Assembly: GCA_036426205.1 (NCBI GenBank)
Contig: CM071570.1
Span: 68,287,585-68,351,584, forward strand
Direction of reading: 5' to 3'
Length of the DNA stretch: 64,000 nt
Source of the DNA: Ascaphus truei
Taxonomy: Eukaryota; Chordata; Amphibia; Anura; Ascaphidae
Below are positions 57,601-61,300 of the stretch, in pieces; the stretch's first letter is position 1, and each line of letters starts with the position of its first letter. The position numbers and the translations under genes were made by a program. Below the pieces are notes generated by a model. The model did not search any database, was not told the origin of the DNA, and was given only the letters and a program-made list of their open reading frames with translations.

Positions 57601-59972
57601 TCAATTTGGATGGGAAACATACTGGCAGAAACACACTATTCAAGGACAACAGCATCACGCAGAAAGATGGTCATCAAACCTGCTAGAACTAAGGGCAGTC
57701 TTCAAAGTGCTAGAAGCTTTCCAAGCACAGTTGAAAGGCAAGCCTATGAGAATACAGACAGACAACGTGGTAATGGCCACATACATAAATCGCCAAGGAG
57801 GTACATGAAGTCTGGCACTCAAGAGAATCCATGAGGATACTATCATGGACAGAAAGCATCTCTCATGATATCAGCAGTGCACATCATAGGGAAAAGAAAA
57901 TATCTTGACAGACTTCCTCAACCATCAGGAAATTTTGCAAGGAGAGAGATCTCTGTAACAGGAAGTTTTATCTCGAGTAGTTCATAGATGGAAGCAACCC
58001 TAACTGATCTGATGGCAAGGAGGAGAAATGCAAAAGTAAACCGATTCTGAACCCTCTACCGTAAAGACTCCAGACCATCTAGATGCCATGACACTGAAGT
58101 GAGATTTTGGACTTGCTTATAGATTTCCTCCAGTTCTGATGATTCAGAGTCAACAAAAAGATCAAGCAGGAGTGTGCGATGGTGGTCATCATGCCATATT
58201 GGCCCAGAAGGCCTTGGTTCACAGATTTGTTAGATCTAGCAGCAGAACCATGGTGGATCTTACCAAACAAGGGAGGACCTTCTATCTCCATGTCCAATAT
58301 ACCACCTCAACATAGAAAAATGGAGAGTGACGGCCTGGAAGCTGAAAGGTAGATAATGAAGCGACAAGGATCATCTTCACCAATGATTTAAAACCTTGTT
58401 ACAATCCAGTAAAAAGGTGACCTATAAAACTTCCACAAGTTTCAAGAAAGTTCAGTAAATTGTGCAGAGCAAAAGGCAACAGTTGACAAACAGCACCCAT
58501 TAACGTGACCCTGGATTTTTTTTTACAAGAGAGTTTCCAGAAAGGTCTAAAACCGTAAAGGTTCAGGTTTCAGGAGTAAGAGCTATCCGGATGCAACCAA
58601 TTGCACATACAGTAGACCTCTGATAAAGAGGTGAGAGCCATTCAGAACATTAGACCTAGAATCAGAGATCCAATTCCAGCATGGGATTTGAATCTGGTAC
58701 TACAAGTTATGTGATACACAATTTGAACCCTTACAGACATGAGTAACTTGTCTTTACAAAAGGCGTTCTTAATAGCAGTGACGTCTGATAGACAAGTCCG
58801 TGAGAAACAGACCTTTTCAATAAAGGAGCCTTACATGGCCATTTATGAAGACAAAGAAGTGCTGAGGACAATACCTTAGTTTCGTCCAAAAGTGTCCTCT
58901 TTCACACAAATCAGGGAATCATTTTTTTCCTTCACTGTGTCGGCGTCCCCCCAAAAAAGGAAAGGAACCTACATTCACTGGATGTGAGAAGATATCTGCT
59001 GGGAATACCTGCAAAGAACTCAGGACGTCAGAAAACATGCTCATCTTATTTTCGGGGAAAATCATAGGAGAGCTTCCAAAAGAACTATTGCAAGATGGAT
59101 TATACAGACTATATGCTTAGTGTATCAAAAATCCAACATGCAGATAACAGGCCTAAAAGCCCACTCTACAAGAGCGGTAGAAACATCCTGGGCAGAGAAG
59201 TCAGAGGCGTCGGTAGAACAGAACTGCAAGGTTGCTACAGTATATGGAAAAATATCCATACCTTTGCCAAACATTATAAGTTGGATGTACAAGCATCCCA
59301 AGAAGCAGCCTTTGGTAGAAAAGTTTTACAGGCGGCAATAAATTAATTTCTTGTTTGGTTTCCCTCCCTCGCTATTGCTGTAATAAATCTCAAGGTGCTG
59401 CCTGATGAACAGAGAGGAAAGATTCAAATTTAGCTTACCCAAAATGTCATTTCCTTCAGTCCCTCCGGCAGCACATAGCTTTCACTTTCCTCAGATTATG
59501 GTTAAATGGTTAAAAATAAATGTATGTTGACGGCATCATGTCTGCAAATGTATTTACCTAACCATGTATTACTATGTACAACACTGCACAGGTAATGGGG
59601 GAGGTGCCCTTTATAGGGCATGTTCAAGGTTGATCCCGTCTTACTTCAGGAGGTGGAGCTTACTATCCATGGTGCTGCCTGATGGACAGAACAAAATTAA
59701 TTTTCCAGTAAGCTAAATTTTATTTGTTCTTCTAGTGGTAAATCCGTTAAGAGATAAGTTGAATTACAACATTCATTTATGGTAAGTACTAAATATATAC
59801 TTTTTTTGTATGTATGAACAGTATGTGTGTATATGTTTTGTTTAATACACTGTTAATTGAATTACATTGCATACATTTTTTTTTTTTTAGGGATCCAGAA
59901 AACGGCTTACTGCAAAATTTGAAAGATGTCTTAGAAATTGAATTTCCATCCCGTTCTAATTTAGAAAAGTCT
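7077..59972 (+). CDS. FANCL: FANCL, Fanconi anaemia core-complex E3 ubiquitin ligase (exons 1-11; 3' end missing)
   Basis: FANCL is the catalytic RING E3 of the nuclear Fanconi anaemia core complex and, with the E2 UBE2T, monoubiquitinates FANCD2 and FANCI during interstrand-crosslink repair (family knowledge). Eleven exons join in phase (75, 59, 61, 57, 98, 97, 69, 151, 84, 46 and 82 nt) to 293 codons. Diagnostic stretches are LLLPQD, QCSWQL, SFMMELK, DFPVPF, DEIDEKTWVLEPEKP, DVDPRHPTMLPEC and NLKDVLEIEFPSR. Codons 1 to about 95 form the E2-like fold and about 96-290 the double-RWD substrate-binding domain. The RING domain (last ~75 residues of the ~375-residue vertebrate protein) is not in the window. 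The start ATG is the first in frame after an upstream stop at 7041. It aligns about 8 residues inside the human N terminus, and no internal gap is needed. Exons are uninterrupted, so the gene looks functional. Confidence 0.97.
7255..7375 (+). repeat. L2-type 3' tail fragment
   Basis: Reads agtaagctccttggggcagg, then a gap, then gtaaagcattgcgtat and ggtgctatacaaatac, the typical 3' tail shared by L2 LINEs and SINEs that parasitise them. It lies in FANCL intron 1 just after exon 1. Confidence 0.65.
7583..7960 (+). repeat. MITE of the TTAAAGCTGCAG family (copy 1)
   Basis: Begins attaaagctgcagttcaag and shares an internal block (aattggtgcactgctag, then gggctcaa and agagcct; 7846-7945) with the copy at 29774-30245. 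The right end is uncertain. It includes an (AT)n run at 7617-7666. Confidence 0.55.
8683..8865 (+). mobile_element. hAT-type MITE
   Basis: Terminal inverted repeats caggagaggccaactccag and ctggagttggccacccctg (imperfect), with an 8-bp target duplication ttctatat (8675-8682) / ttcaatat (8866-8873), one mismatch. An 8-bp duplication is typical of hAT elements. No coding capacity. Confidence 0.8.
9106..9200 (-). repeat. Penelope-like element end fragment
   Basis: The sequence around 9106-9190 (ccttttattggaccaac, then aagctttcgaacctctcggg and ccttcatggg) resembles the terminal region of vertebrate Penelope-like elements on the minus strand. It includes a degenerate CTGANGA-hairpin-CGAAA motif (9152-9184). 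Confidence 0.5.
9352..9564. repeat. Fold-back element, family GGATTAACACAGCGGGGGTCCC
   Basis: Arms 9352-9432 and 9482-9564 are near-perfect inverted copies around a ~50-bp loop. Each carries the block from tcggattaacacagc to ccgttttaatgggact. The same arm sequence recurs at 35831-36124, with single fragments near 14365, 62755 and 63062. Confidence 0.75.
10322..10380 (+). CDS. FANCL: FANCL exon 2
   Basis: Follows acceptor ttttacag and ends before donor gtattt. It encodes EKDFRLRVILPTDLQLRNA plus two bases of the next codon, and aligns directly to the GRDFHLRIVLPEDLQLKNA segment of human FANCL in the E2-like-fold domain. Confidence 0.95.
10596..10640 (+). repeat. (TG)n microsatellite
   Basis: Interrupted TG/TTTG repeat in intron 2. 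The overlapping open frames of alternating Cys/Val are artefacts. Confidence 0.9.
10985..11061 (+). repeat. (TG)n microsatellite
   Basis: About 38 uninterrupted TG units, ending roughly 60 bp before FANCL exon 3. A pure tract this long is probably length-polymorphic and lies in the acceptor-proximal part of intron 2. Confidence 0.95.
11123..11183 (+). CDS. FANCL: FANCL exon 3
   Basis: Lies between acceptor tttgcag and donor gtatat. It completes a Lys codon from exon 2 and encodes IQCSWQLKKALQGYQQIVKQ, matching the CSWQLRTILSGYHRIVQQ segment of human FANCL. It begins only about 60 bp downstream of a (TG)n microsatellite that ends near 11061. Confidence 0.95.
11855..12125. repeat. GC-rich repeat insertion before exon 4
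   Basis: A GC-rich block (ggggggagggcgcaggggtt to gcagcggtgaaagtttgcgc) in AT-rich intron 3, ending about 60 bp before exon 4. Similar GC-rich text with cgc and tgacgccatggggtcatgtg occurs at 21360-21475. No coding signal; family unknown. Confidence 0.5.
12188..12244 (+). CDS. FANCL: FANCL exon 4
   Basis: Acceptor tttccag, donor gtgagt. It encodes RLQHSPNLVSFMMELKTVL (19 codons, phase 0 at both ends), closing the E2-like-fold domain. The 1.7-kb palindrome in the following intron begins about 140 bp downstream. Confidence 0.96.
12847..12925 (+). repeat. tRNA-like segment in left arm
   Basis: Box-A-like tgtggtctagtgg, then box B gggttcaattcc about 45 bp later, followed by tgtatgaaatgg. It resembles a degenerate tRNA without a recognisable acceptor stem. 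An inverted copy lies at about 13575-13655 in the right arm. Confidence 0.55.
13745..13825 (+). repeat. tRNA-like segment in right arm
   Basis: Box-A-like cctatggtgtagaggtaaga and box B gagttcaatccc, then tgcatgtg. The inverted copy lies at about 12660-12740 in the left arm. Closely similar box A/box B text occurs in the fold-back at 29033-29272. Confidence 0.55.
14774..15031. repeat. Fold-back repeat
   Basis: Arms 14774-14868 and 14940-15031 are inverted copies (caattgacaaaacatataaa, then ttaaatacttcaataat, and complement) flanking a ~70-bp loop. The ends read acaacaaaagac and gtcttttgttgt. No coding frame. Confidence 0.75.
16439..16536 (+). CDS. FANCL: FANCL exon 5
   Basis: Acceptor tttctcag, donor gtatgt. 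It encodes EVALKNANELQTPPAPQYYC, then a short segment ending SLGWDK with the last codon split. This is the start of the double-RWD domain and matches human EVALKNRQELYALPPPPQFY. Confidence 0.96.
16985..19444. mobile_element. Probable solo LTR, outer member of a nested pair
   Basis: Begins tgtaacacccctatcc and ends gggtgctaca (TG...CA), flanked by tatg on both sides (16981-16984 and 19445-19448). It is interrupted by a second LTR at 17206-18301. Without that insert it is about 1.36 kb. No coding domains. The 4-bp duplication in AT-rich DNA is only modest evidence. Confidence 0.5.
17206..18301. mobile_element. Solo LTR nested in the LTR at 16985-19444
   Basis: Begins tgtaacacttgcg, ends gattccttaca (TG...CA), with a perfect 5-bp target duplication ggtgg (17201-17205 and 18302-18306). 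It contains imperfect tandem units around ggttggagag (17330-17510) and a very GC-rich segment (17640-17860). It is related to the LTR at 24326-25090, which has the same end (cccc, aatccttaca) and the same ggttggagag units. Open frames in the GC-rich part are shadows. Confidence 0.75.
20023..20037 (+). repeat. (C)n run
   Basis: A run of about 15 cytosines in intron 5, next to unannotated sequence. Confidence 0.8.
20689..21146. repeat. MITE of the TTAAAGCTGCAG family (copy 2)
   Basis: Ends are ttaaagctgcagttcagt and gacaactgcaactttaaagc, an imperfect inverted pair about 460 bp apart. The left end matches the copies at 7583 and 29774. No coding frame. Confidence 0.6.
21776..22015 (+). mobile_element. 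tRNA-derived SINE with L2-type tail (copy 1)
   Basis: Box B ctggttcaattcccgg, then a MIR/CORE-like body (gtgaccttgggtaagtcact, then ctccctgtgcctcag), then an L2-type tail (tgtaagctccacggggcagg, then tgtaaagcgctatg) ending in (TTA)n. About 80 percent or more similar by eye to the copy at 48893-49165. Confidence 0.85.
22340..22860 (-). repeat. Retroposon-like repeat carrying a hammerhead-like motif
   Basis: A-rich repeat without recognisable coding capacity. Near its right end, on the minus strand, it reads CTGAGGA, then a hairpin with stem AGGAC/GTCCT, then GAAACG (22790-22820). Boundaries are estimated. Confidence 0.4.
22790..22820 (-). other. Hammerhead-like core motif, best stem II
   Basis: Minus strand: CTGAGGA, one extra G, perfect 5-bp stem AGGAC/GTCCT with loop GTGTCT, then GAAAC. 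It matches the hammerhead core CUGANGA...GAAA except for the extra base. No stem III partner and no UH cleavage site are evident nearby. Confidence 0.4.
24164..25396. mobile_element. Solo LTR inserted in the Tc1-like element
   Basis: Begins tgtgaggattggg, ends cacctgctaca (TG...CA), with perfect 5-bp target duplication atcag (24159-24163 and 25397-25401). It is split by another LTR at 24326-25090. Its own length without that insert is about 463 bp. Confidence 0.75.
24326..25090. mobile_element. Solo LTR nested at third level
   Basis: Begins tgtcaagatgtgctc, ends caatccttaca, with perfect 5-bp duplication gtgac (24321-24325 and 25091-25095). It contains units around ggttggagag (24450-24600), as in the LTR at 17206-18301, so the two are copies of one family. 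Confidence 0.75.
25442..25690 (+). pseudogene. Tc1-like transposase fragment (DNA-binding and start of catalytic region)
   Basis: Reads QEVIKSPRVTSKDLQATLAL, then HDSTIGKRLNKNGVYGRIAR, the second helix-turn-helix region of Tc1 transposases. After a frameshift near 25625 it continues FAKEHIDDPQDFWNNVIW, where the first catalytic Asp would follow, then loses homology. Inactive. Confidence 0.85.
25700..27130. other. Intronic DNA without recognised features
   Basis: AT-rich part of FANCL intron 5. I see no gene, terminal repeats or RNA gene here, only short open frames without domain signals. Confidence 0.6.
27200..29028. repeat. LTR-like repeat with ATGGCGGC / CAATGGG array
   Basis: Part of it (27950-28150) repeats short motifs of the type cccatagacttcaatggcgg and agtctatggcggcg seven or more times, often in inverted sense. 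It ends with aataaatatacttta, then ttcagttcaacccag and gttactgtgaca, like a polyadenylation region and LTR end. No clear target duplication, so the boundaries are guesses. Confidence 0.45.
29033..29272. repeat. Fold-back of two tRNA-like segments
   Basis: The minus-strand arm (29033-29115) and plus-strand arm (29200-29272) are inverted copies. The plus arm reads cctgtggtgtagcagctaga (box A-like), then gggttcgattcctgcatg (box B). It is the same design, and related sequence, as the arms of the 12381-14119 palindrome. Confidence 0.7.
29374..29640 (-). pseudogene. Penelope-like reverse transcriptase fragment
   Basis: The minus strand encodes NYFRHGENFYLHVQGTAMGS, then an FA-motif and WLRYIDDLFIIW. 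The GTAMG and YIDD (catalytic YxDD) motifs and their spacing are those of Penelope-like elements. Only about 75 codons survive. No partner GIY-YIG domain is adjacent, so it is a fragment in intron 5. Confidence 0.85.
29774..30245. repeat. MITE of the TTAAAGCTGCAG family (copy 3)
   Basis: Ends cttaaagcagcagtctaag and gtctgcagctttaaagg form an imperfect inverted pair. The interior carries the block tagatacaattggtgcactg, then gggctcaa and gccagagcct, shared with 7846-7945. Confidence 0.7.
31348..31444 (+). CDS. FANCL: FANCL exon 6
   Basis: Acceptor caaacag, donor gtgagt. It encodes LSFVDTEFSTIKLKIEDSSG, then REHLITLKLNAK, and ends in phase 0. Its last 11 bases plus the first 16 intron bases (31434-31460) recur exactly at 32099-32125, so a second copy of the splice donor exists 665 bp downstream. 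Confidence 0.96.
31461..32098 (-). mobile_element. Retroposon-like insertion at the exon 6 / intron 6 junction
   Basis: A 638-bp insert bounded by a 27-bp exact direct duplication (31434-31460 and 32099-32125) that spans the end of exon 6 and the splice donor. It contains a minus-strand motif CTGATGA, then stem GTCT/AGAC (32001-32032). Long variable duplications are known for some non-LTR and Penelope-type insertions. No coding frame. Confidence 0.65.
32363..32415 (+). repeat. (TG)n microsatellite
   Basis: About 26 TG units in intron 6, immediately before the LTR at 32423. Confidence 0.9.
32423..33519. mobile_element. Probable solo LTR
   Basis: Begins tgtagggatgtctta, ends agagggctaca (TG...CA), flanked by cata on both sides. 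The flanks are microsatellite, so the duplication is weak evidence. The interior is GC-rich near 32480-32780 (gcgccgccatgttgttgcgc) and ends like the LTRs at 16985 and 24164 (ctaca). No gag or pol. Confidence 0.55.
33520..33557 (+). repeat. (CATA)n microsatellite
   Basis: About nine CATA units directly after the LTR end. Confidence 0.9.
33829..33934. repeat. Perfect-looking 44-bp hairpin
   Basis: Arms 33829-33872 and 33891-33934 (ggagacagcactctggtaag to complement cttaccagagtgctgtctcc) are separated by an 18-bp loop. No coding frame. Confidence 0.8.
34027..34184. repeat. Short MITE with ACAGTGKTCGACAAA ends
   Basis: Terminal inverted repeats acagtgttcgacaaa and tttgtcgaccactgt (one mismatch) 158 bp apart, in TATA-rich flanks. 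Interior tgctcgccccgggcgagtgg and repeated tggcgagtagattttttt. DNA transposon superfamily not assigned. Confidence 0.65.
34701..35076 (+). repeat. Minisatellite, GTGACTGGGTGGGTG units
   Basis: Degenerate tandem array of 12-20-bp units of the form gtgactgggtgggtgg. It yields Pro/His/Thr-rich open frames on the minus strand that are artefacts. Confidence 0.9.
35626..35690 (+). repeat. SINE 3' end fragment
   Basis: Reads cgtaaaactagcagcgctat then acaagaacatgct and (ATT)n, identical in type to the 3' ends at 21955-22015 and 49105-49165. A GC-rich block (35070-35400) of unknown nature precedes it. Confidence 0.75.
35831..36124. repeat. Fold-back MITE, family GGATTAACACAGCRGGGGTCCC
   Basis: A near-continuous hairpin. 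Outer ends acagatgcagccacgagtat and atactcgtcggctctaca; inner arms from aatctggggcaatc to ggtccctggcagtcccattc and the complement. The central block matches the fold-back at 9352-9564. Confidence 0.8.
36130..38747. other. Intron 6, mostly unannotated
   Basis: Ordinary-looking AT-rich intron. A 24-bp tandem duplication of ccataattttactgtgggga type lies at 38364-38410. I see no gene or terminal repeats. Confidence 0.55.
38748..38816 (+). CDS. FANCL: FANCL exon 7
   Basis: Acceptor tttttag, donor gtaaac. It encodes YPNEAPDCCVDFPVPFAVTW then TPQ (23 codons), matching the YPAESPDYFVDFPVPF segment of human FANCL. Confidence 0.96.
39460..40440 (-). mobile_element. Penelope-like element, 3' half
   Basis: The minus strand encodes a GIY-YIG endonuclease region, followed downstream (towards 39460) by a terminal region with the motif CGGAAGA, stem GAGAT/ATCTC, then CGAAAGC (39530-39562). 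RT is absent. The + strand right part (ttattagccacagaacgg type, about 39498-39515) resembles ends of the same element class. Confidence 0.8.
39965..40436 (-). pseudogene. Penelope-like GIY-YIG endonuclease remnant
   Basis: Two overlapping frames (40436-40215, then 40378-39965). The first carries GTRPCQDARCKTC and FTCSSSNVVY, the Cys-rich linker. The second carries CCYIGETGQGLNKRINLHSH, then GEHFSDSGHK and GLNRDRSFMSHY, the catalytic GIY-YIG module. A frameshift near 40250 separates them, so it is inactive. Confidence 0.88.
40440..42620. other. Intron 7, no element recognised
   Basis: AT-rich intronic DNA, with an AG-rich stretch at 41078-41152 (gagaggatagtgagggagag type). No coding, RNA or terminal-repeat signals seen. 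Confidence 0.55.
42661..43308 (-). repeat. 3' LTR of the myosin-carrying element
   Basis: 648 bp. A minus-strand AATAAA (42731-42736) lies about 70 bp before the LTR end, as expected for a polyadenylation signal in the R region. Most differences to the other LTR are transitions. Confidence 0.93.
43311..43322 (-). promoter_or_regulatory. Polypurine tract
   Basis: Minus strand ctggggggaggga, directly upstream of the 3' LTR. It would prime plus-strand DNA synthesis. Confidence 0.75.
43607..46174 (-). pseudogene. Long coiled-coil ORF with Cys/His motifs and myosin-rod homology, two in-frame TGA
   Basis: One continuous frame of 855 codons with only two stops, TGA at 44705-44707 and 43886-43888, both of the sort made by CGA to TGA decay. 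The likely start is the ATG at 46103-46105 (MAAVKCQFCN). Residues 29-41 (from 46174) show CX2CX4HX3C, near a zinc knuckle; CWACHEPG at 106-113 looks like a second, damaged one. Residues about 155-355 (45712-45110) align without large gaps to striated-type myosin II rod (ETVKMGNINLKEEVLNLTGQ against ETMKRENKNLQQEISDLTEQ). After the first TGA, 44542-44315 matches nonmuscle myosin II (KCDLGKELEALK; TLDSTATQQE). After a basic stretch, 43774-43630 does so again (KGDSEHKR). No retroviral enzyme domain. A chance coiled-coil match is unlikely given the exact strings. Confidence 0.82.
46143..46410 (-). repeat. Leader repeats of the LTR element
   Basis: Three imperfect copies of a ~50-bp unit (cccgacgaggcagactttgc; ccagacagtgcaaattttac; cccgacggggcaaactttac), two followed by acacacagcacttgctagct. 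They begin near 46146, 46265 and 46357. Confidence 0.7.
46489..46506 (-). promoter_or_regulatory. Primer-binding site, tRNA-Leu type
   Basis: On the + strand atcccacttctgacacca equals the 3' end of a vertebrate tRNA-Leu(CAA) including CCA, so the minus-strand RNA is complementary over 18 nt. It lies two bases from the 5' LTR. It fixes the element on the minus strand. Confidence 0.85.
46509..47156 (-). repeat. 5' LTR of the myosin-carrying element
   Basis: 648 bp, minus-strand start TGTGACAGAGTCCC, end CATCCTGCCACA. About 98 percent identical to 42661-43308 over the full length with no indels that I can see. Confidence 0.93.
47185..47215 (+). other. Hammerhead-like motif on the + strand
   Basis: CTGGGAA, spacer, stem GGTCC/GGACC with loop AAATGTG, then AAAACATTG. 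It corresponds to a degenerate CTGANGA-hairpin-GAAACGTTG motif. It is the only + strand example noticed. Confidence 0.35.
47731..47838. repeat. Short MITE with GGCCCAGATYCAC ends
   Basis: ggcccagatccacaa and gtgaatctgggcct invert. The interior continues as a hairpin (cagcacgcctttactcccat to gaggttaaagcgtgctgaag). 108 bp, non-coding. Confidence 0.75.
48893..49165 (+). mobile_element. tRNA-derived SINE with L2-type tail (copy 2)
   Basis: Box A-like gtggctcagtgac, box B tagttcaattcccggtg, MIR/CORE-like body, L2-type tail gtgagctccacggggcaggg, and (ATT)n end. Longer at its 5' end than the copy at 21776-22015. Confidence 0.87.
49170..52900. other. Intron 7 right part, mostly unannotated
   Basis: AT-rich intronic DNA. 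A fragment at 50815-50860 (gaagcgctatgtacattaaa then ggcgctatataaataaag) resembles an L2-type tail, and 50870-51020 shares gatcgatcagc and gcagctcaaactgcag text with the TTAAAGCTGCAG MITEs. No gene. Confidence 0.5.
52924..53074 (+). CDS. FANCL: FANCL exon 8
   Basis: Acceptor tttcacag. The exon encodes SSLQNIHNQLSATLESLKHF, then WDALDEIDEKTWVLEPEKPT, and ends in RRIAIG with the Gly codon split. The donor is G|GTTCAA, a very poor match to GTRAGT, but no other GT keeps the frame with exon 9. Read-through would add about ten codons and stop at TGA 53104-53106. Confidence 0.94.
53931..54014 (+). CDS. FANCL: FANCL exon 9
   Basis: Acceptor gttgtag, donor gtgggt. It encodes NNVSVTIDVDPRHPTMLPEC then YFLGADH, with split codons at both ends. 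This is among the best conserved stretches of FANCL. The DIRS element lies in the next intron. Confidence 0.96.
55526..56720 (+). pseudogene. DIRS gag-like ORF, split by an insertion
   Basis: The first half carries KYNQMYPFDSEDARTWDNPP and SSFRDPMDKRAESALRR. The sequence resumes at 56620 after the insert with text encoding LAEACVTRSLRAWMTQVEES. This WDxPPKV...DPMDKR pattern is typical of DIRS ORF1. Confidence 0.75.
55779..56619. mobile_element. Insertion with ~141-bp inverted repeats inside the DIRS gag
   Basis: Flanked by an exact 14-bp duplication caaatttagcagaa (55765-55778 and 56620-56633). Long inverted repeats 55776-55916 and 56249-56390 include ctacgcgtttcgtgcagaca and complement. A ~230-bp tail (56391-56619) of different sequence follows the right repeat. 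A 14-bp duplication fits target-primed or other retroposition better than a classic MITE. Open frames in the repeats are shadows. Confidence 0.75.
56805..57235 (+). pseudogene. DIRS reverse transcriptase fragment
   Basis: Reads AAIDLKDAYLHFTICFAHQH, then YQFKALPFRLSSAPTLFTKV and VVPYLNDWLL. LPFxLSxAPxxFTK and YLxDWL are DIRS-clade RT motifs. The catalytic pair (YLDD in active elements) reads YLND, so it is inactive. Confidence 0.88.
57560..57840 (+). pseudogene. DIRS RNase H fragment
   Basis: TTEASQFGWETYWQ, then LLELRAVFKVLEAF and IQTDNVVMATYINRQGGT. It has the D...E...TDN order of the RNase H domain that follows RT in DIRS elements. A stop follows the GGT. Confidence 0.85.
58560..59346 (+). 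pseudogene. DIRS tyrosine recombinase remnant
   Basis: The C-terminal catalytic part reads KAHSTRAVETSWAEKSEASV (the HxxR box, about 59157-59216) and then, in another frame, NIHTFAKHYKLDV, holding the catalytic Tyr. The frameshift near 59235 and several upstream stops make it inactive. Confidence 0.8.
59396..59480. repeat. DIRS internal complementary region
   Basis: gtgctgcctgatgaacagag (about 59396) and ctccggcagcacatagc (about 59463) echo the terminal repeats, as needed for the circular intermediate of DIRS replication. Confidence 0.65.
59736..59781 (+). CDS. FANCL: FANCL exon 10
   Basis: Acceptor ttcttctag, donor gtaagt. It encodes VVNPLRDKLNYNIHLW with split codons at both ends. It lies only 50 bp downstream of the right end of the DIRS element, and the following intron is only 109 bp. 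Confidence 0.95.
59891..59972 (+). CDS. FANCL: FANCL exon 11
   Basis: Acceptor of uninterrupted T then ag, donor gtaagt. It encodes DPENGLLQNLKDVLEIEFPS then RSNLEKS, ending in phase 0. In human FANCL the next residues begin the RING domain (DFTMDCGIC). I find no matching exon between 59973 and 64000, so exons 12-14 must lie further right. Confidence 0.96.
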
Positions 59973-61149
59973 GTAAGTCTCTTAATTTGATATATTTTTT
60001 AAAAATTATTTTAAATAAAATGAACCCATTTAGTGTTAGCATTGTTTTTGACTAACCTGACAGATATATTTTTATTCCCTCTTCTGACACAGATTCAAAT
60101 TGCAAGTATTGACCAATGCTTGCCCATTTTAATTGCAAAACGTACATCTTTTTTCAGTGTATTTAGGACTTTTATTTGGTGCAAACCTGACAGTACGTCA
60201 GCATCTGGTCGCAAACTATAACATGGTCATACATGCCAACATTTCCACCCTGACAATCAGGAGATTTGAACATGACCCCAATAACATTGATGACTCTTTC
60301 CTAAATTGATATTAGTTACACCATGAATGCACTAGACCCGCCCACTCCCTGACCACTGTGGTACACAGTCCCTCCCTCCTCTGTGCTACAGGCAATTCTA
60401 ATCTAATCTACTTTCCCTATAGCTCAGTTTTCAAAAGAATCAAGTAGGATGTCCCCAAACTGCCAAATGATGAAGTTTGGATCCTTTTTTTAATTTTATT
60501 TTGCGGTCAATGATTTTAGTGATTTTAGTGATGTGTGTGTTTATAGGGTAAAATTAGAGAAAATTTGGATTATAGGAATGAATTGTAGGACAGAATTGCA
60601 GTACAATCAACAGAGTAAAATATATTGTACTAAATCTACTGTAGATCTGTAATATGTGTAAGATGTATAATAAATTATTTTAGATTAACAAGGTGATATG
60701 CCAGACAATATGTCTGCTGATTTACTGACCAATTCACATAGTATTACATTTACACAATAGCTGTGCATTAGTCACCTAATGTACATGTGTGTTTGGCAAT
60801 AATGGAGGAGATGCACAATAGTAGCTATTACAATATCTTCCATTAAAGCCAAAACTCTGCATTCAAAAGCATACTGCACTTTCTACCATAGGCTAATATA
60901 ATGAGGATAACCCTTTGATGCCTGAGGGGCTATGAATACATTGCAAATAAATATCTTGCAGGCCCCTGTGGCACCAAAGGAGTTAACAAATAAACACAAC
61001 CATCAATAACAAACATTACTAAACAAGAAAAAATGTTGCAACATATTTAACCATATTAGGTCTTTTAGGCATGGTATACCCATGGCTAGCTGGCTTCTAA
61101 GGTCTGCTAAGGCATTAATACAGTCCCTTCTGTTATCTTTGTGTGTGTG

Positions 61150-61300
61150 TATATGTATATACGAGTCGAGTGAGACAAGCACACCAGAAAATACTGAGAA
61201 TAGAACTTCTGCAAAAAGGTCACTTTAATGACTAAAATAGTCAAAAATATCCAACGTTTCGGTGATAAGAACCTTCATCAGGGATGTACATACACACATA
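61150..61300 (-). repeat. Short repeat carrying a hammerhead-like motif
   Basis: Minus strand CTGATGA, extra A, stem GGT/ACC, then GAAACGTTGG (61252-61284), within non-coding sequence next to a TG-rich stretch. The core bases are intact, but no stem III partner is seen. Confidence 0.4.

Larger units (their letters stand above)
54279..59685 (+). mobile_element. DIRS-type tyrosine-recombinase retrotransposon, decayed
   Basis: Inverted terminal repeats 54279-54370 and about 59598-59685 (ccatcaggcagcac, then cctataaagggcacctcccc). Internal complementary copies of the ends lie at 59395-59415 and 59459-59478, a DIRS hallmark. Order: gag-like, RT, RNase H, tyrosine recombinase, same strand as FANCL. 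Frames are broken by many indels and by another insertion (55779-56619). It fills most of FANCL intron 9 and ends 50 bp before exon 10. Confidence 0.9.
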
